A stretch of 64,000 nt of DNA from Spiractinospora alimapuensis (GCF_018437505.1 NZ_CP072467.1:4736010-4800009); one strand, 5' to 3'; shown: positions 35,091 through 44,609, counted from the first letter of the stretch. Program-made: numbers and translations. The notes: generated from the letters alone by a model not told the origin.

Positions 35091-35824
35091 GTGGCGCCGG
35101 CGTACAGCAGGGCGTCGAAGAACGCCTGGGAACCCCAGTCGTCGATGGCGATGACACCCTCGTCCTCGAAGTCGTAGAGGTACTGACTCCACCGCATGGT
35201 GCTGGCGTCCTCCGCGCAGCTCAGGGCGTGCTCGTACTGCTCCACGCGGCCGTTGGCGATGTCCAGTCCTTCGCCGGTGGGGACCCCCGGTGGTGCCGGG
35301 CCGACGGCGGGCTCGACCGGGACCTCGGGTGCGCAGGGGGAGTCCTCCGTGTGGCCGGGTGGGGCGACGGGTTCCCGCGGGTCGTCGTGGACCGCCTCCG
35401 GCAGGATCTTGACGTGGGGACACACGTCGTCGGCGTCGGGGTCGAGCCAGTCGGTGTCCTCGGAGCACGAGTCGTCAGGGTCGGGTACCACCACAAGGAA
35501 CGCGCCCTCGGCCCCGGAGTCCTCCGGGTCGATCTGGAAGACGTCCCACTCCTCGCGGAACCGCAGCGTGACGTTCCTGATCTCCACCGTTTGGGCATCA
35601 AAGGGTGGCTCCACCAGCGGTTCTCTCTCGGGTTCGGTGTCACGGTCCCCCGGGGCTGGGGCCGTGTCGGGTTCGCTGGCGCTCCCGGTTGAGCTGAGGA
35701 CCAACCAGGCCCCGCCACCGAGCGCCACCAGCCCGAGCAGTCCCAAGACCGCGACCAGGACGATCACCGTAGCGGAGGAGGAACCGCCGCTCGAGGGTCC
35801 GCCGGGAGGTGAGTAGATCGGCAT
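35081..35824 (-). CDS. Single-pass membrane protein with the four-cysteine EEWDV module
   Basis: About 247 aa from ATG 35824 after GGAG; a GTG at 35842 is an alternative. A short Pro/Ser-rich cytoplasmic head (MPIYSPPGGPSSGG) and one TM helix (VIVLVAVLGLLGLVALGGGAWLV) precede the outer part. The module from about residue 74 starts AQTVEIRNVTLRFREEWDV. It keeps cysteines in DSCSEDTDW, DVCPHVKIL, DSPCAPE and ALSCAED and ends near DDWGSQAFFDALLYAG. The kinase at 45637 has the same module after its TM region. This protein has no kinase domain. Confidence 0.83.
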   Translation of the reverse strand: MPIYSPPGGPSSGGSSSATVIVLVAVLGLLGLVALGGGAWLVLSSTGSASEPDTAPAPGDRDTEPEREPLVEPPFDAQTVEIRNVTLRFREEWDVFQIDPEDSGAEGAFLVVVPDPDDSCSEDTDWLDPDADDVCPHVKILPEAVHDDPREPVAPPGHTEDSPCAPEVPVEPAVGPAPPGVPTGEGLDIANGRVEQYEHALSCAEDASTMRWSQYLYDFEDEGVIAIDDWGSQAFFDALLYAGATPD

Positions 35825-36001
35825 GTTGTCTCCGCCGGACACGGTGCCCTCCTCCGGTTGCCCGACTGGCCCGTCGACCGTGGCGAACGGGCCCACTCCG
35901 CGTCACCAGTATCGCGCGCACGATCGCCGATCACGGGGGAGTCGCGGGATCGGGAGCCAGATGGCCGGGATCGGCCGCGACCAGGCCGGGGAGAGCGTCG
36001 C

Positions 36002-36679
36002 TCACCCCTCCGTCAGGGGAAGGAAGAAGTCCACGTCGGACAGCAGGATCCGCGTGCGCAGCTCACGGTTCCACGTGACGTGGATGCCGTGCTTGGTGAG
36101 GATGGGGATGACCTCGGTGTCCATGAGTTCGGTGACGAGCGCGGTGTAGGTGGTCTCCTGGTCCTCCTCACTCATCGCGAACCACGCGTCCTCGGTGTAG
36201 GAGGAGTCCGGGAAGAACCCGTAACCGACGTAGGTGCTGTGGTTCTCCAGCAACTGGTCGGTGTCCTGCGTGTGGAAATACACATACCCGCGCCAGGTTC
36301 GCGACTCGTCCCGCTCGCCGCCGATCTCCGCCGCGGCGCAGTTGCCGCAACAGGTGAAGTCCTGGCGGGCGATCACACCGATGGTCTCGAGTTCCCTGAA
36401 CGCCCGGGTGAGGTTGGTCGTGGGAATCTCGTCCCAGGAGGCCTCCTGCGCTCGACGCAGGTCGATGACCGACGCGAAGAACGCGGCGGCCTCCTCCCGG
36501 GGGACCTTGGCCGCGGCCAGTTCGTCCTCGAACAGCTCGAGGTATCGCTCGGCGTCGTCACAACCACGCAGGACGAGCTCCCACGTCCGGCCGTGGATCA
36601 GCGCACGGTCCTCAGCCTCGAGCCGCCACTCGGCGGGGATCGCGTAGCCGTCGGGTTTCACGGTGGGGTCCACAGTCAT
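36002..36679 (-). CDS. DUF6891 protein
   Basis: 225 aa, cytoplasmic. The mid-protein motif DFTCCGNCAAAEI and the following YVYFHTQDTDQ and YVGYGFFPDSSY match what I know as DUF6891. The CC-x-x-C cluster could bind metal or be redox-active. Function is unknown. It starts MTVDPTVKPDGYAIPAEWRL at 36679. The C-terminal VTWNRELRTRILLSDVDFFL is also conserved in the family. No operon partner is evident. Confidence 0.78.
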   Translation of the reverse strand: MTVDPTVKPDGYAIPAEWRLEAEDRALIHGRTWELVLRGCDDAERYLELFEDELAAAKVPREEAAAFFASVIDLRRAQEASWDEIPTTNLTRAFRELETIGVIARQDFTCCGNCAAAEIGGERDESRTWRGYVYFHTQDTDQLLENHSTYVGYGFFPDSSYTEDAWFAMSEEDQETTYTALVTELMDTEVIPILTKHGIHVTWNRELRTRILLSDVDFFLPLTEG

Positions 36680-36961
36680 GCCCCGTTCCTACCGCACTGG
36701 GACGACACGTCGTCCTCGTTGAGGTGCGGGCGACCGGCTTCGCGCCGGCGGGCTGGTAGCATCCCCGCCGCCGTAGCGACCGCCGCGTTCCTGCGGGACG
36801 GCCACCCCGGCCGCGCCTTCGCCCAGTGGGCCGGGACCACGTCGCGGCGTTGTGCTCACTGTCGCCGTGACGGATGTCGAACATCCGTGCGTCATGTCAC
36901 CGATGATTTGCGGGAACGGGGTAGGTCTTCCCCTGTGGCCACCCACATGAGAGGACCAACC

Positions 36962-37519
36962 ATGAACCGCGTCATCTACTCCGTCTCGTCGTCACTGGAC
37001 GGGTACATCAAGGACGCCAACGGCGACTTCTCCTGGGCGTACCCCACCGAGGAGGTCATCGACGCCATCACCGCCGACATGAGCGACGTGCGCACATACC
37101 TCTACGGCCGACGCATGTACGAGACCATGGCGGTGTGGGAGACCGACCCCTCGGCCGCGGACCAGTCTCCCGCCTCCGCCAGCTTCGCCCGCACCTGGCA
37201 GGCCGCGGACAAGGTCGTCTTCTCGACGACGCTCCCGGAGGTGTGGACCAAGCGCACGCGCCTGGAGCGCGAACTCACCGCCGACGCCGTCAACAGGGCC
37301 CGCGCCGAGTCCCCCGGCGACCTCACCATCGAGGGCCCCACCCTTGCCCAGAGCGCCCTGAAACTCGGTCTCGTCGACGTCGTCGAGGTCCTGATCTGCC
37401 CCGTGGTGATCGGCGAGGGGACCCGCATCTTCCCCGACGACCTGCGCGTCTCCCTCACCCTGACCAGGGAACGCCGCTTCGCCAACGGCATGGTCCAGGT
37501 CACCTACGACGTCGGATAG
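36962..37519 (+). CDS. Dihydrofolate-reductase-like (RibD C-domain) protein
   Basis: 185 aa from ATG 36962 after GAGAGGA. MNRVIYSVSSSLDGYIKD, DVRTYLYGRRMYETM, DKVVFSTTL, GDLTIEGPTLAQSALKLGLV and ICPVVIGEGTRIFP are the standard motifs of the RibD_C/YwjB/YyaP group. This group has the DHFR fold but rarely true folate activity. It is probably a cytoplasmic NADPH-binding reductase of unknown substrate. It converges on the lipid-kinase gene. Confidence 0.9.
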   Translation: MNRVIYSVSSSLDGYIKDANGDFSWAYPTEEVIDAITADMSDVRTYLYGRRMYETMAVWETDPSAADQSPASASFARTWQAADKVVFSTTLPEVWTKRTRLERELTADAVNRARAESPGDLTIEGPTLAQSALKLGLVDVVEVLICPVVIGEGTRIFPDDLRVSLTLTRERRFANGMVQVTYDVG

Positions 37520-37590
37520 CCACTTCCCTGAGGGGCGCACACGCCGGGAGCTCACGCACCCCCAGGTCGCGGCGTTCACCGCCGGCGTGG

Positions 37591-38466
37591 TCACGCCCGG
37601 GAGCTACCCGGCGGAACCAGGAAGTTCCACGCGCCGGGGCGCGCGGTCCAGGAGCGGTGGGTGACCCCCTCGGTGGTCTCACCGTCGGAGCTGGAGGTGG
37701 CCGGAGTCGTGTAGATGGTGACCTGGCGGGCCCGGTGATGGAAGACGTCGTGCTCGGCGATGTGGGAGCCCCTGGCGAGGGCCATCGCGTAGCGGGCGCG
37801 GCGCGTCAGGCGCATGGAGCGGGAGATGATGAGGTCGATCGTCCCGTCGTCGAGGTGGCTGCCCGGGGAGAGCTCGGCCCCGCCGCCGATGAAGCGGCCG
37901 TTGGCGAGCGCCACCATGAGCACCCGACGGTTGGGCACGACCAACCGGCCGTCCGCCGCGATCCGCATGCGGTGGCCGCTGGTCCGGACCCCCGCCGTCA
38001 GCGTGCCCAGGGGGTACCCGAGCGGCCCGAGAGCCTTCTTGTAGGCGGCGGCCGCCACGGTGGCCTCTGCGCTCGCCCCCAGGTGCACGGCGTTCACCGT
38101 CACCTCACCGGTGTCGTCGACGATGACGTCCAGGCGCCGGGGCGAGCTCGCCATCAAGGCGCGCGCGGCGTCGATGGGGTCGGAGGGCAGCCCCAGGGTG
38201 CGGGCGAAGTCGTTCCCGGTGCCCATGGGGATCAGTCCGACCGTGCGCTGCCCCAACTCCCCGCGCCGGTACAACGCGTTGGCCAGCGCGTGCAGGCTGC
38301 CGTCCCCGCCCGCCGCGACCACCGTGTCGTGGCCGTGGTCCAGCGCGGCGTCCAGGTCGCCGGGCGTCGCGGTCTGGGCGATATCGGCGTGGTCGAGTTC
38401 GGCGGCCACCGTCTTGACCTTGTCGTCGCGGGTGCCTCCGGCGTCGGAGTTGGTGATGATGAGCAC
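37591..38466 (-). CDS. Diacylglycerol/sphingosine kinase-like lipid kinase
   Basis: 291 aa, GTG start at 38466 after GGAGAG. The nucleotide-binding signature VVAAGGDGSLHALANALY and the IPMGTGNDFARTLGLP motif define the DAGK catalytic family. NGRFIGGGAELSP and DDGTIDLIISRS follow in the second domain. It should phosphorylate diacylglycerol or a related lipid at the membrane for phospholipid recycling. The length is typical for bacterial DgkB/YegS-like enzymes. Confidence 0.92.
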   Translation of the reverse strand: MLIITNSDAGGTRDDKVKTVAAELDHADIAQTATPGDLDAALDHGHDTVVAAGGDGSLHALANALYRRGELGQRTVGLIPMGTGNDFARTLGLPSDPIDAARALMASSPRRLDVIVDDTGEVTVNAVHLGASAEATVAAAAYKKALGPLGYPLGTLTAGVRTSGHRMRIAADGRLVVPNRRVLMVALANGRFIGGGAELSPGSHLDDGTIDLIISRSMRLTRRARYAMALARGSHIAEHDVFHHRARQVTIYTTPATSSSDGETTEGVTHRSWTARPGAWNFLVPPGSSRA

Positions 38467-38589
38467 CGAACTCTCCGTTTCCGATGTGTCCGTTCACCTG
38501 GTGTGGGGCGGATCTGAGTCGTCCAGATCATAGGGTCTGACAGTCGGATAAGCTCGGAGCTCTCAGTATTTGCGTCGTGTCTTATTGGG

Positions 38590-39354
38590 GTGTTCACGAT
38601 CGCCACGGGGCTTCAGTCACTGCAGGCGGACCCGCAGGGGCACTTCCACGGACCGATGGCACACGCCTACGCCTGCGGCGCGCAGATGGCGGTCACCAAC
38701 GAAGCCCCGTGGAACATCGTGTTCCGCTCGTGCGCCTGTTGTGACGTCGAGCAGAAGCGCGAGATGCTGCGCCGAAGCTGGGGTGTACACGATCCGCAGG
38801 GATGGCGAGCCACCCTGGACACCCTCCTCAGTGACCAGAGCAGCGACCAGTGCGCCAGCATCGTCATGGGGATCCGCCGCCAGATGGTCCAGTACTACCG
38901 TGGTCTCATCGACCCGGGCACCTGGCAGGGCGCGATCGCCAACTGGTGCGGTCAGAACGGGTGCCAGGACCTCCAACCCGCGTTGATGGAGACCATGGGC
39001 CGTATCGTGCGCTACGAGGCCAGCCTGCTGGGCGACGGGGTACTGATGGCGGGCGACTTCGTGCGCGACATGCTCGCCTACGACTTCGGCCGCGCGGTGA
39101 ACTTCGCCCGCTGGGGCGTCCACGCCCAGTACGTCGACCCCCAGACGGCCGAGGCCCTCATCCTGCACGCCGGAGCCCAGTGCCGCCGCCACTACAACAG
39201 TTGGGCGGAGATCTCCGCCGGCTACATCCTGGGCCGGTCCCTGCGGTTCGACAAGGACGAGTACGGGGAGTTCTACACCGAGCCGGTCGCCGCGCACCAC
39301 ACCCTGGTCAACCATCCACAGAGTCCGTGGCGGAACATACCCTTCCACATGTGA
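38590..39354 (+). CDS. DUF1266 protein
   Basis: 254 aa from GTG 38590. The domain AWRATL-like LL...YRG, VRYEASLLGDGVL, MLAYDFGRAVNFARWGVHAQYVD and SWAEISAGYILGRSLRFD is characteristic of DUF1266 (YbeR-like). Many such proteins lie in polymorphic-toxin or contact-dependent loci, but the activity is not established. It is followed 72 nt later by a frameshifted DUF6086 gene, and the two may once have been co-transcribed. The N-terminal third (SCACCDVEQKREML) is less conserved. Confidence 0.8.
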   Translation: MFTIATGLQSLQADPQGHFHGPMAHAYACGAQMAVTNEAPWNIVFRSCACCDVEQKREMLRRSWGVHDPQGWRATLDTLLSDQSSDQCASIVMGIRRQMVQYYRGLIDPGTWQGAIANWCGQNGCQDLQPALMETMGRIVRYEASLLGDGVLMAGDFVRDMLAYDFGRAVNFARWGVHAQYVDPQTAEALILHAGAQCRRHYNSWAEISAGYILGRSLRFDKDEYGEFYTEPVAAHHTLVNHPQSPWRNIPFHM

Positions 39355-39426
39355 CGCGCTCGCCCCCGCGCCGGCCACATGGCGGATTTCGCGCACCTAC
39401 CCCACCGCGACGGAGAGACAACCGCG

Positions 39427-39797
39427 ATGAGCGTCTTCTTCGACGTCGACGGCCAGTCGGTGTGGAACCCGTCGAACACCGTGGCAGAGGTCTACTTGGC
39501 CACCGCCGCCGCGCTGCGGGGGCTCGCCGGCACCGAGACCGGGTTGGGTGAGCGACGCGACGACGAGTGCGCCGTCGACGCCCACCAGCTTCGCGACTTC
39601 ACCACCGCGCTCCTGCGGCGCCGCGGTCAGGCCCCCACAACCCCGTGCTGCACTCGTTGCTGGACGGGTTCCTCGCCACGTCCCTCGTACTGGTGGAGCG
39701 AAGCGGTCTTCCGCCGGATCCCCTCGCCGCCCCAACGGTGGACGTCCCGTTCTGGCGTGCCCTGATGGACCGCCATGCCACCGGCATGCCCCGCTGA
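39427..39797 (+). pseudogene. DUF6086 gene with a single-base frameshift
   Basis: The first 67 codons (MSVFFDVDGQSVWNPSNTVA through LRDFTTALLRRRGQA) match DUF6086. After the five-C run at 39629-39633 the homology continues in the next frame: NPVLHSLLDGFLATSLVLV, ending RALMDRHATGMPR at 39797. Adding one C to the run restores a single protein of about 123 aa. It is either a real frameshift or a sequencing error in the homopolymer. Confidence 0.8.
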
Positions 39798-39917
39798 GCG
39801 GCCCCAGACCCGCCGGGCGCCCGAGCGTCCGACCACCACGGAACCCGACCCGCGCAAGGCTCACCCCACATCCCCGGCAGTGAGGGAGAGCCCGCGCCGC
39901 GAGCCGACTCCAGCAGG

Positions 39918-40982
39918 TCAGAAACCGGACTCCGCGCACGCCTGGGTCGCGATCGTCCCTTCCGGTGGCAGGTTGTCCTCGGCGATGCCGAACGGTTCCC
40001 CGATCTCCAGCAGCCGTCCGTCGGTGCGCATCTCGTGCACGACGGGGTTGACGTCCCGCAGGATGTCCTCGTCCTCCAGGGCGAAGATCATGCCCGAGTA
40101 CATGGGCTCCTCGCCGGAGCTCCCTTCGAGGACGAAGGGTTCGGTCAACTCCACGTCGTCGCCACGATCCTGGTCCTCGACCAGCCACCGCAGCCACTGG
40201 GAGGAGGAGACGAAGGCGTCCACGTCACCGTCGGCCACCATGTCCAACACCGGCGCGGTGGTTCCCTGTACGAGCTCCAGGTCAGACGTTGAGATGCCCG
40301 CCTCCCCCGCGTGGAAGGCGAAGTTGCTCCCCTCGATGACGGCGAGCGTCAGCTCCTCCTCGATCACGTCCTCGAAGCTCTCGATGTCCTCGGGGTTCCC
40401 CGACGGGACGACGAAGGTGGTGGGATGCAGCGCGTCCGGATCCGCCGAGGCGAACTGCTCACACGCGGTGGAGTCGTAGACGGCGGAGTTGGCGACGACG
40501 TCGACCTCCCCCACGTTCAACGCGGCCTGCAGACTGGGCCAGTCGGCCATCTCTACGACCTCGTGGTCCGGCACGCCGAGCTCGGCGAACACCTCCCGCG
40601 CGACCTCGGGCGACGACCCCGTGGCCTCTCCGGACTCACTCCAGGAGAACGGGGGAGACTCGGTGACACCGATCCGGACCATGCCCTCGTCCCGGATCTC
40701 CTGCAGCGCCGCGCTTCCGTCCTCCTGCGGAGCGGGTGCCTCGTCCTGACCGACGGGCGGTGGGCCCGAGGGTTCACGAGTCGAGACGACCACGACGGCC
40801 ACCACCGCGACGAGGACGACGACAACGCCGCCGGCGATCACCGCGATGAGGGCTCCGAGGGGTGCGCCTCCCGGCGACGACGGTGGTTGCCACTGCGGGG
40901 TGTTGTTCGGCGGCGGCCCACCGGGTGGTCCTCCGAGGCCCGGTCCCGAGGGTGGAGGCGGAGTGGGTGGGGGGTAGGACAT
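39918..40982 (-). CDS. Membrane-anchored solute-binding protein (SBP_bac_3 type)
   Basis: 354 aa. A proline-rich cytoplasmic head (PPPTPPPPSGPGLGGPPGG) and one TM helix (ALIAVIAGGVVVVLVAVVAVVVV) precede an amino-acid/ectoine-type binding domain. Features are VRIGVTESPPFSW, VEMADWPSLQAALNVGEVDVV and the late MADGDVDAFVSS-like repeat. Ordinary binding proteins are lipoproteins next to a permease and ATPase. Here there is no lipobox and no transporter gene nearby. A receptor-like role is possible. Confidence 0.85.
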   Translation of the reverse strand: MSYPPPTPPPPSGPGLGGPPGGPPPNNTPQWQPPSSPGGAPLGALIAVIAGGVVVVLVAVVAVVVVSTREPSGPPPVGQDEAPAPQEDGSAALQEIRDEGMVRIGVTESPPFSWSESGEATGSSPEVAREVFAELGVPDHEVVEMADWPSLQAALNVGEVDVVANSAVYDSTACEQFASADPDALHPTTFVVPSGNPEDIESFEDVIEEELTLAVIEGSNFAFHAGEAGISTSDLELVQGTTAPVLDMVADGDVDAFVSSSQWLRWLVEDQDRGDDVELTEPFVLEGSSGEEPMYSGMIFALEDEDILRDVNPVVHEMRTDGRLLEIGEPFGIAEDNLPPEGTIATQACAESGF

Positions 40983-41488
40983 CGAAGCTCCTCAGAGAAC
41001 GGGGAGCGAGGCATCGACCTCGCTCGTCGTGCGGGACCCCGGCGCGTCCCACCTCCACCACACCGGAGACCTCTCGTGACGCCGAGCGTGAGTGGCGATT
41101 GGGACGCGCCGCCGAGGCCGTGGCACGGCCGAAGCGAGTGCGGCGGTCGAGACGCGGTCTCGTGCGGGGGGCTTCGCCACGAACCCTCCAACGTGCTGTC
41201 CACCTCACCACGTGTGACCCACGTCCGGCGCGTCGGAACCCCTCCGCGCCTGGTCGCCGGCCACACGCCGTTGTTCGGCAAGGACAGAATAGTCCCGGCG
41301 TCGCTCAGGATGAAGGGGCGTCGCGCGATGTGTTCGCGGGCGACATCTGGACAGACGGACCGGTCGCGTCGGAATTCCCGCACGGTCGAGCTCACCCGGC
41401 GTCCGAAGGGGAGTCACTCGGCGGAAGCGGGGTGCCGCGCGGGCCGCGCTGGTGGCCGAGCCCCCGGGAGTAACCGCGAAGGTGGGGG
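40983..41488. other. 506-nt gap without recognisable gene
   Basis: The frames here are arginine/proline-rich and show no conserved motif on either strand. The ribosome site of the binding-protein gene lies at its left edge. I see no repeats, CRISPR or RNA gene. Confidence 0.5.
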
Positions 41489-42220
41489 TCACAGGGACAC
41501 GTAGCCGCCGTCGACCACGAACTCCGCCGCGGTGCAGTAGCTGGACGCGTCGCTGGCCAGGAAGACCACCACGTCGGCGACCTCCCGTGGTTCACCCATC
41601 CGTCGCAGGGGCAGACCGCGCGCCATCGCGAGCGGGCCCTCCCTGCCGGCGGTCATGGGGGTGTCGATCGGCCCGGGGTGCACGGAGTTCACACGGACCC
41701 CCTCGGGGCCGACCTCCTGTGCGACGGACTTCGTCATGCCACGCACCGCCCACTTGGAGGCGACGTACGCGTGGAGCAGCGGATGGGCCACGATGCCGTC
41801 CACCGACGACACGTTGACGATGGACCCGCTGCCCGCCCGGCGCATCGTCGGGAGCACCGCCCGCATGCCCAGAAACACGCCCACCTGGTTGACGTCGACG
41901 ACTCGCTGGTAGTCCACCAGGGTCACGTCCTCGATCCCACACCGGTGGTTGATTCCAGCGTTGTTCACCAACGTGGTGACCGGGCCGAACGCCGCCTCGG
42001 TCTCGGCCAGGGCCCGCTCCCATGACTCCTCGACCGTGACGTCCAGCTCGGCGAACCGGGCCCGGTCCCCGAGCTCCTCGGCCAGGTCCCTGCCCGCCCG
42101 GTGAGCGACGTCGGCGACGACGACGCGCGCTCCCTCGTGGAGCAGCTGTCGTGCGCACGCGGCGCCGATGCCACCCGCGCCGCCGGTCACGACCACGACC
42201 TTGCCCTCGACCCGCCCCAT
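41489..42220 (-). CDS. SDR oxidoreductase (hydroxysteroid-dehydrogenase-like)
   Basis: 243 aa from ATG 42220 (MGRVEGKVVVVTGGAGGIGA). Classical SDR with the TGGAGGIG Rossmann loop, NNAGINHR, catalytic SSVDGI and YVASKWAVRG, and the PGPIDTPM loop. The C-terminal FVVDGGYVSL is typical of tetrameric classical SDRs. The best guess is a 3-alpha/20-beta-hydroxysteroid-dehydrogenase-like enzyme with unknown substrate. An open upstream extension to 42253 has no homology. Confidence 0.9.
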   Translation of the reverse strand: MGRVEGKVVVVTGGAGGIGAACARQLLHEGARVVVADVAHRAGRDLAEELGDRARFAELDVTVEESWERALAETEAAFGPVTTLVNNAGINHRCGIEDVTLVDYQRVVDVNQVGVFLGMRAVLPTMRRAGSGSIVNVSSVDGIVAHPLLHAYVASKWAVRGMTKSVAQEVGPEGVRVNSVHPGPIDTPMTAGREGPLAMARGLPLRRMGEPREVADVVVFLASDASSYCTAAEFVVDGGYVSL

Positions 42221-42394
42221 CCGCCCTCCCGATCCCCCAGCGTCGACGCACAACGACGGTGGCCGTCAACCGACCACCGGGCCGATTGTCACACCGGGTG
42301 AGGGAGGAATGACGGCTTCCCGCGAGAGTGACCGATTGCGGCTGCGAGAAGGGCGCGTTTCACGTCATGGGGTCCGCGCCGTCGCGGCTCCGGG

Positions 42395-42865
42395 TCACGT
42401 CGGACCGATCGGGCCGCCGGCCCAGCTCTGGAAGATCAGCCGTGTCTGCACGGCCGCGATCTCGCGTCGGGTCGTGAAGTGTTCGAGTACCAATCGCTGC
42501 AGGGCGTTGAGGTCCTGGACGGACACGCGCACCATGAAGTCGTCGGGGCCGGTGAGAAGGAAGATCTCCCGCACCCCGGGCCGGCGCAGGGTCTCCTCGA
42601 TGAATGGCGGGACGAACGCCTGGTTGTGTGGCGTCATCTGGATCGCGAGGAACGCCTCCACCGTGTTGCCGAGTGCCTTCTCGTCGAGGACCACCCGGAA
42701 CCCGTGGATCACCCCGCGTTGCCGGAGTCGCTGTACCCGCGCCAGACACGTCGAAGGCGCGACTCCCACCCGTGCGGCCAGGTCCTTGTTGCTGATCCGC
42801 GCATCGTTCTGCAGTTCTGCCAGAAGAGCAAGATCAACCGAATCCAGTTCGATAGCGGCTGACAT
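42395..42865 (-). CDS. Lrp/AsnC-family regulator
   Basis: 156 aa. An AsnC-type HTH (LDSVDLALLAELQNDARISN, LAARVGVAPSTCLARVQRL) is followed by the RAM ligand-binding domain (LLTGPDDFMVRVSV). It is divergent from a LysE-type exporter with a 91-nt gap. This arrangement usually means that an amino acid bound by the RAM domain induces its own export. Confidence 0.92.
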   Translation of the reverse strand: MSAAIELDSVDLALLAELQNDARISNKDLAARVGVAPSTCLARVQRLRQRGVIHGFRVVLDEKALGNTVEAFLAIQMTPHNQAFVPPFIEETLRRPGVREIFLLTGPDDFMVRVSVQDLNALQRLVLEHFTTRREIAAVQTRLIFQSWAGGPIGPT

Positions 42866-42956
42866 GCCCGAATAGTACTCGGCCGACCATCGAAACCGGG
42901 TCGCGCGCGGTCAGGATTTGCGGTGTCTGGATGTCCGAACTCCGGGGGAGGGGCTC

Positions 42957-43589
42957 GTGTCCGCCGATATCTCGTTGTTCGTGGGGCTCGTCGTGGTCGC
43001 TCTGGTGGTGCCGGGACCGGACTTCGTCGTGGTCTCCCGGAACACCATCGCTGGTGGCCGAGTCGGTGGCCTGCTCACCGCGCTCGGCATCTGCCTCGGA
43101 CTGGCGGCGCTGACGACTGTCGCCGCGCTTGGTGTCGCCCTCGTCGTCGCCGAGAACGAGAGCGTGCTGTTCGCGCTCCGGCTCCTCGGTGGCGCCTACC
43201 TCGGGACCCTCGGCGCGCTGCTGGTCTGGAAGGCCGGGGGAGAAGCGGGAGACGTCGACCATGGGTCGCCCGACGCGCGGCACGGCGGCGGTTTCCTCTC
43301 CCCGGTCGCGCAGGGGTTCCTGACCAACGTGCTCAACCCCAAGGCACTCGTCTTCTACGTCGCCGTGATGCCCCAGTTCCTCGACCCGGCGGACTCCGTG
43401 ACGCGCCAGACGACGATCCTCGGCGCGGTCATCATCGCGTTGGCGGCCACGTGGTGGGGCCTCTTCGTGTTCACCCTCGCGCGTGTGGTCCCGTGGTTGT
43501 CCCGCCCCGCCAACCGGACCCGTCTGGACCGGGCCGCGGGTTTCGTACTGATCGCCTTCGGCCTGTGGGTCGTCTTCGTCGGCACCTGA
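42957..43589 (+). CDS. LysE/RhtB-family amino-acid exporter
   Basis: 210 aa from GTG 42957 after GGGGGAGGGG. It has five or six TM helices, with the family signature VPGPDFVVVSRNTIAGGRVGG in TM1/loop. Later come LRLLGGAYLGTLGALLVWKA, GFLTNVLNPKALVFYVAVMPQFLD and a C-terminal LDRAAGFVLIAFGLWV. It exports amino acids or related compounds. Control by the divergent Lrp/AsnC protein is likely. Confidence 0.93.
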   Translation: MSADISLFVGLVVVALVVPGPDFVVVSRNTIAGGRVGGLLTALGICLGLAALTTVAALGVALVVAENESVLFALRLLGGAYLGTLGALLVWKAGGEAGDVDHGSPDARHGGGFLSPVAQGFLTNVLNPKALVFYVAVMPQFLDPADSVTRQTTILGAVIIALAATWWGLFVFTLARVVPWLSRPANRTRLDRAAGFVLIAFGLWVVFVGT

Positions 43590-44048
43590 GCGGTGCTCCC
43601 GGCCACGGAGTTCCGCATAACGCCTCCGGAGCTCCCCCAATTGGGCAATAATGACGGACTGACTCCTCAGCGCGTCAATCAAAAGCGCCCTGACGGGGTC
43701 ATTCGTCCCACCTGTGGGACGCATAAACAAGATCATCGTGAATGCCGGGCAAATCAAGGAAATCGGGGCGCCGAAGGCGATCTTCCTCGCGGCGGAGTGG
43801 GATTCCCAGGAGCGGGGTGGGGGATTGGCATCGCCTGGCCCGCAAGGGATGTCGCGCGCGGGGCGGCAACGGTCGCCCATCCGCGTCGAGCGAATGATTT
43901 CCCGGAACAATTCACGGCGATCGGCTGGCGACAGACGGTGAACAGGGGTGGACGGGCGGCGGGTGAGTGGTAGACGCATATCCCATTAGTGGATGGCGGC
44001 GGCGATATTCCCCCACGTTGATCCCGTCCACGAGGAGAGGCAGCGATA
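43590..44048. other. 459-nt gap upstream of the HTH gene pair
   Basis: AT-richer than its surroundings around 43610-43760 (CAATTGGGCAATAATGACGG and nearby). I see no convincing gene. A 75-codon frame from 43714 has no ribosome site or conserved motif. The region probably holds promoters for the gene at 44049. Confidence 0.5.
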
Positions 44049-44609
44049 ATGGCTGAATTTGAGATCACGTTTCGGTTGGACGGAATCAGTCCGGATGATC
44101 ACGAGGCGGTCGGGGACCTGAGGACACAGTTCGACGCCGATGTGTCCCTCTCCTCCGGCGCCACCCTGATGACCGTCAACGCGCCCGGTCAGGACGCCTG
44201 CGCCGCCGCCGTGGCGTTCGTGGTCCGGGCCCGGGAGGCCATCGGAACGATCCGGTTCATGCACCTCGACCGCGACCTCGTGGGCGTGGCCGAAATCGCC
44301 CTGCGCACCCGGGTGACCGCCCAGGAGGTGACCGGCTGGACCGGCGGAACCCTCCGCGAGGCCCCGCCCTTCCCCACACCTGAGGCCAACGTCGGTGACG
44401 CCCCGGTCTGGTTGTGGTGTGAGGTCAACGAATGGCTCGAACAAATCGATCGCGGGGACGGCCGCAGACGCCCCAACCGCTACGAACTCAGCGAGATCGA
44501 CGCCCTCCTCCCCTACGTCCCCGCCACCGGCCACGCCGCCATCCACCACCGCCCCCGAGTCGCCCTGGTAGAACTCATGCTCGACCCCACCCGATCCACC
44601 CCCAACTAG
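44049..44609 (+). CDS. HTH-like DNA-binding protein, paralogue A
   Basis: 186 aa after GAGAGG. It has an N-terminal alpha/beta domain (FEITFRLDGISPDDHEAVGD, TLMTVNAPGQDAC), then MHLDRDLVGVAEIALRTRVTAQEV and WLWCEVNEWLEQI. The second part resembles an AlpA/excisionase-like HTH ending in the winged FPTPEANVGDAPVW. The neighbour at 44928-45587 has the same architecture. The role is probably regulatory; the target is unknown. Confidence 0.72.
   Translation: MAEFEITFRLDGISPDDHEAVGDLRTQFDADVSLSSGATLMTVNAPGQDACAAAVAFVVRAREAIGTIRFMHLDRDLVGVAEIALRTRVTAQEVTGWTGGTLREAPPFPTPEANVGDAPVWLWCEVNEWLEQIDRGDGRRRPNRYELSEIDALLPYVPATGHAAIHHRPRVALVELMLDPTRSTPN

Noticed and set aside
36699-36716. GGACGA/TCGTCC inverted repeat upstream of the DHFR-like gene
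   Set aside because: A 6-bp stem is common in DNA of this GC content, and it is not placed at a gene end or promoter.
43714-43941. 75-codon frame before the HTH pair
   Set aside because: There is no ribosome site and no conserved motif. The composition fits intergenic DNA.
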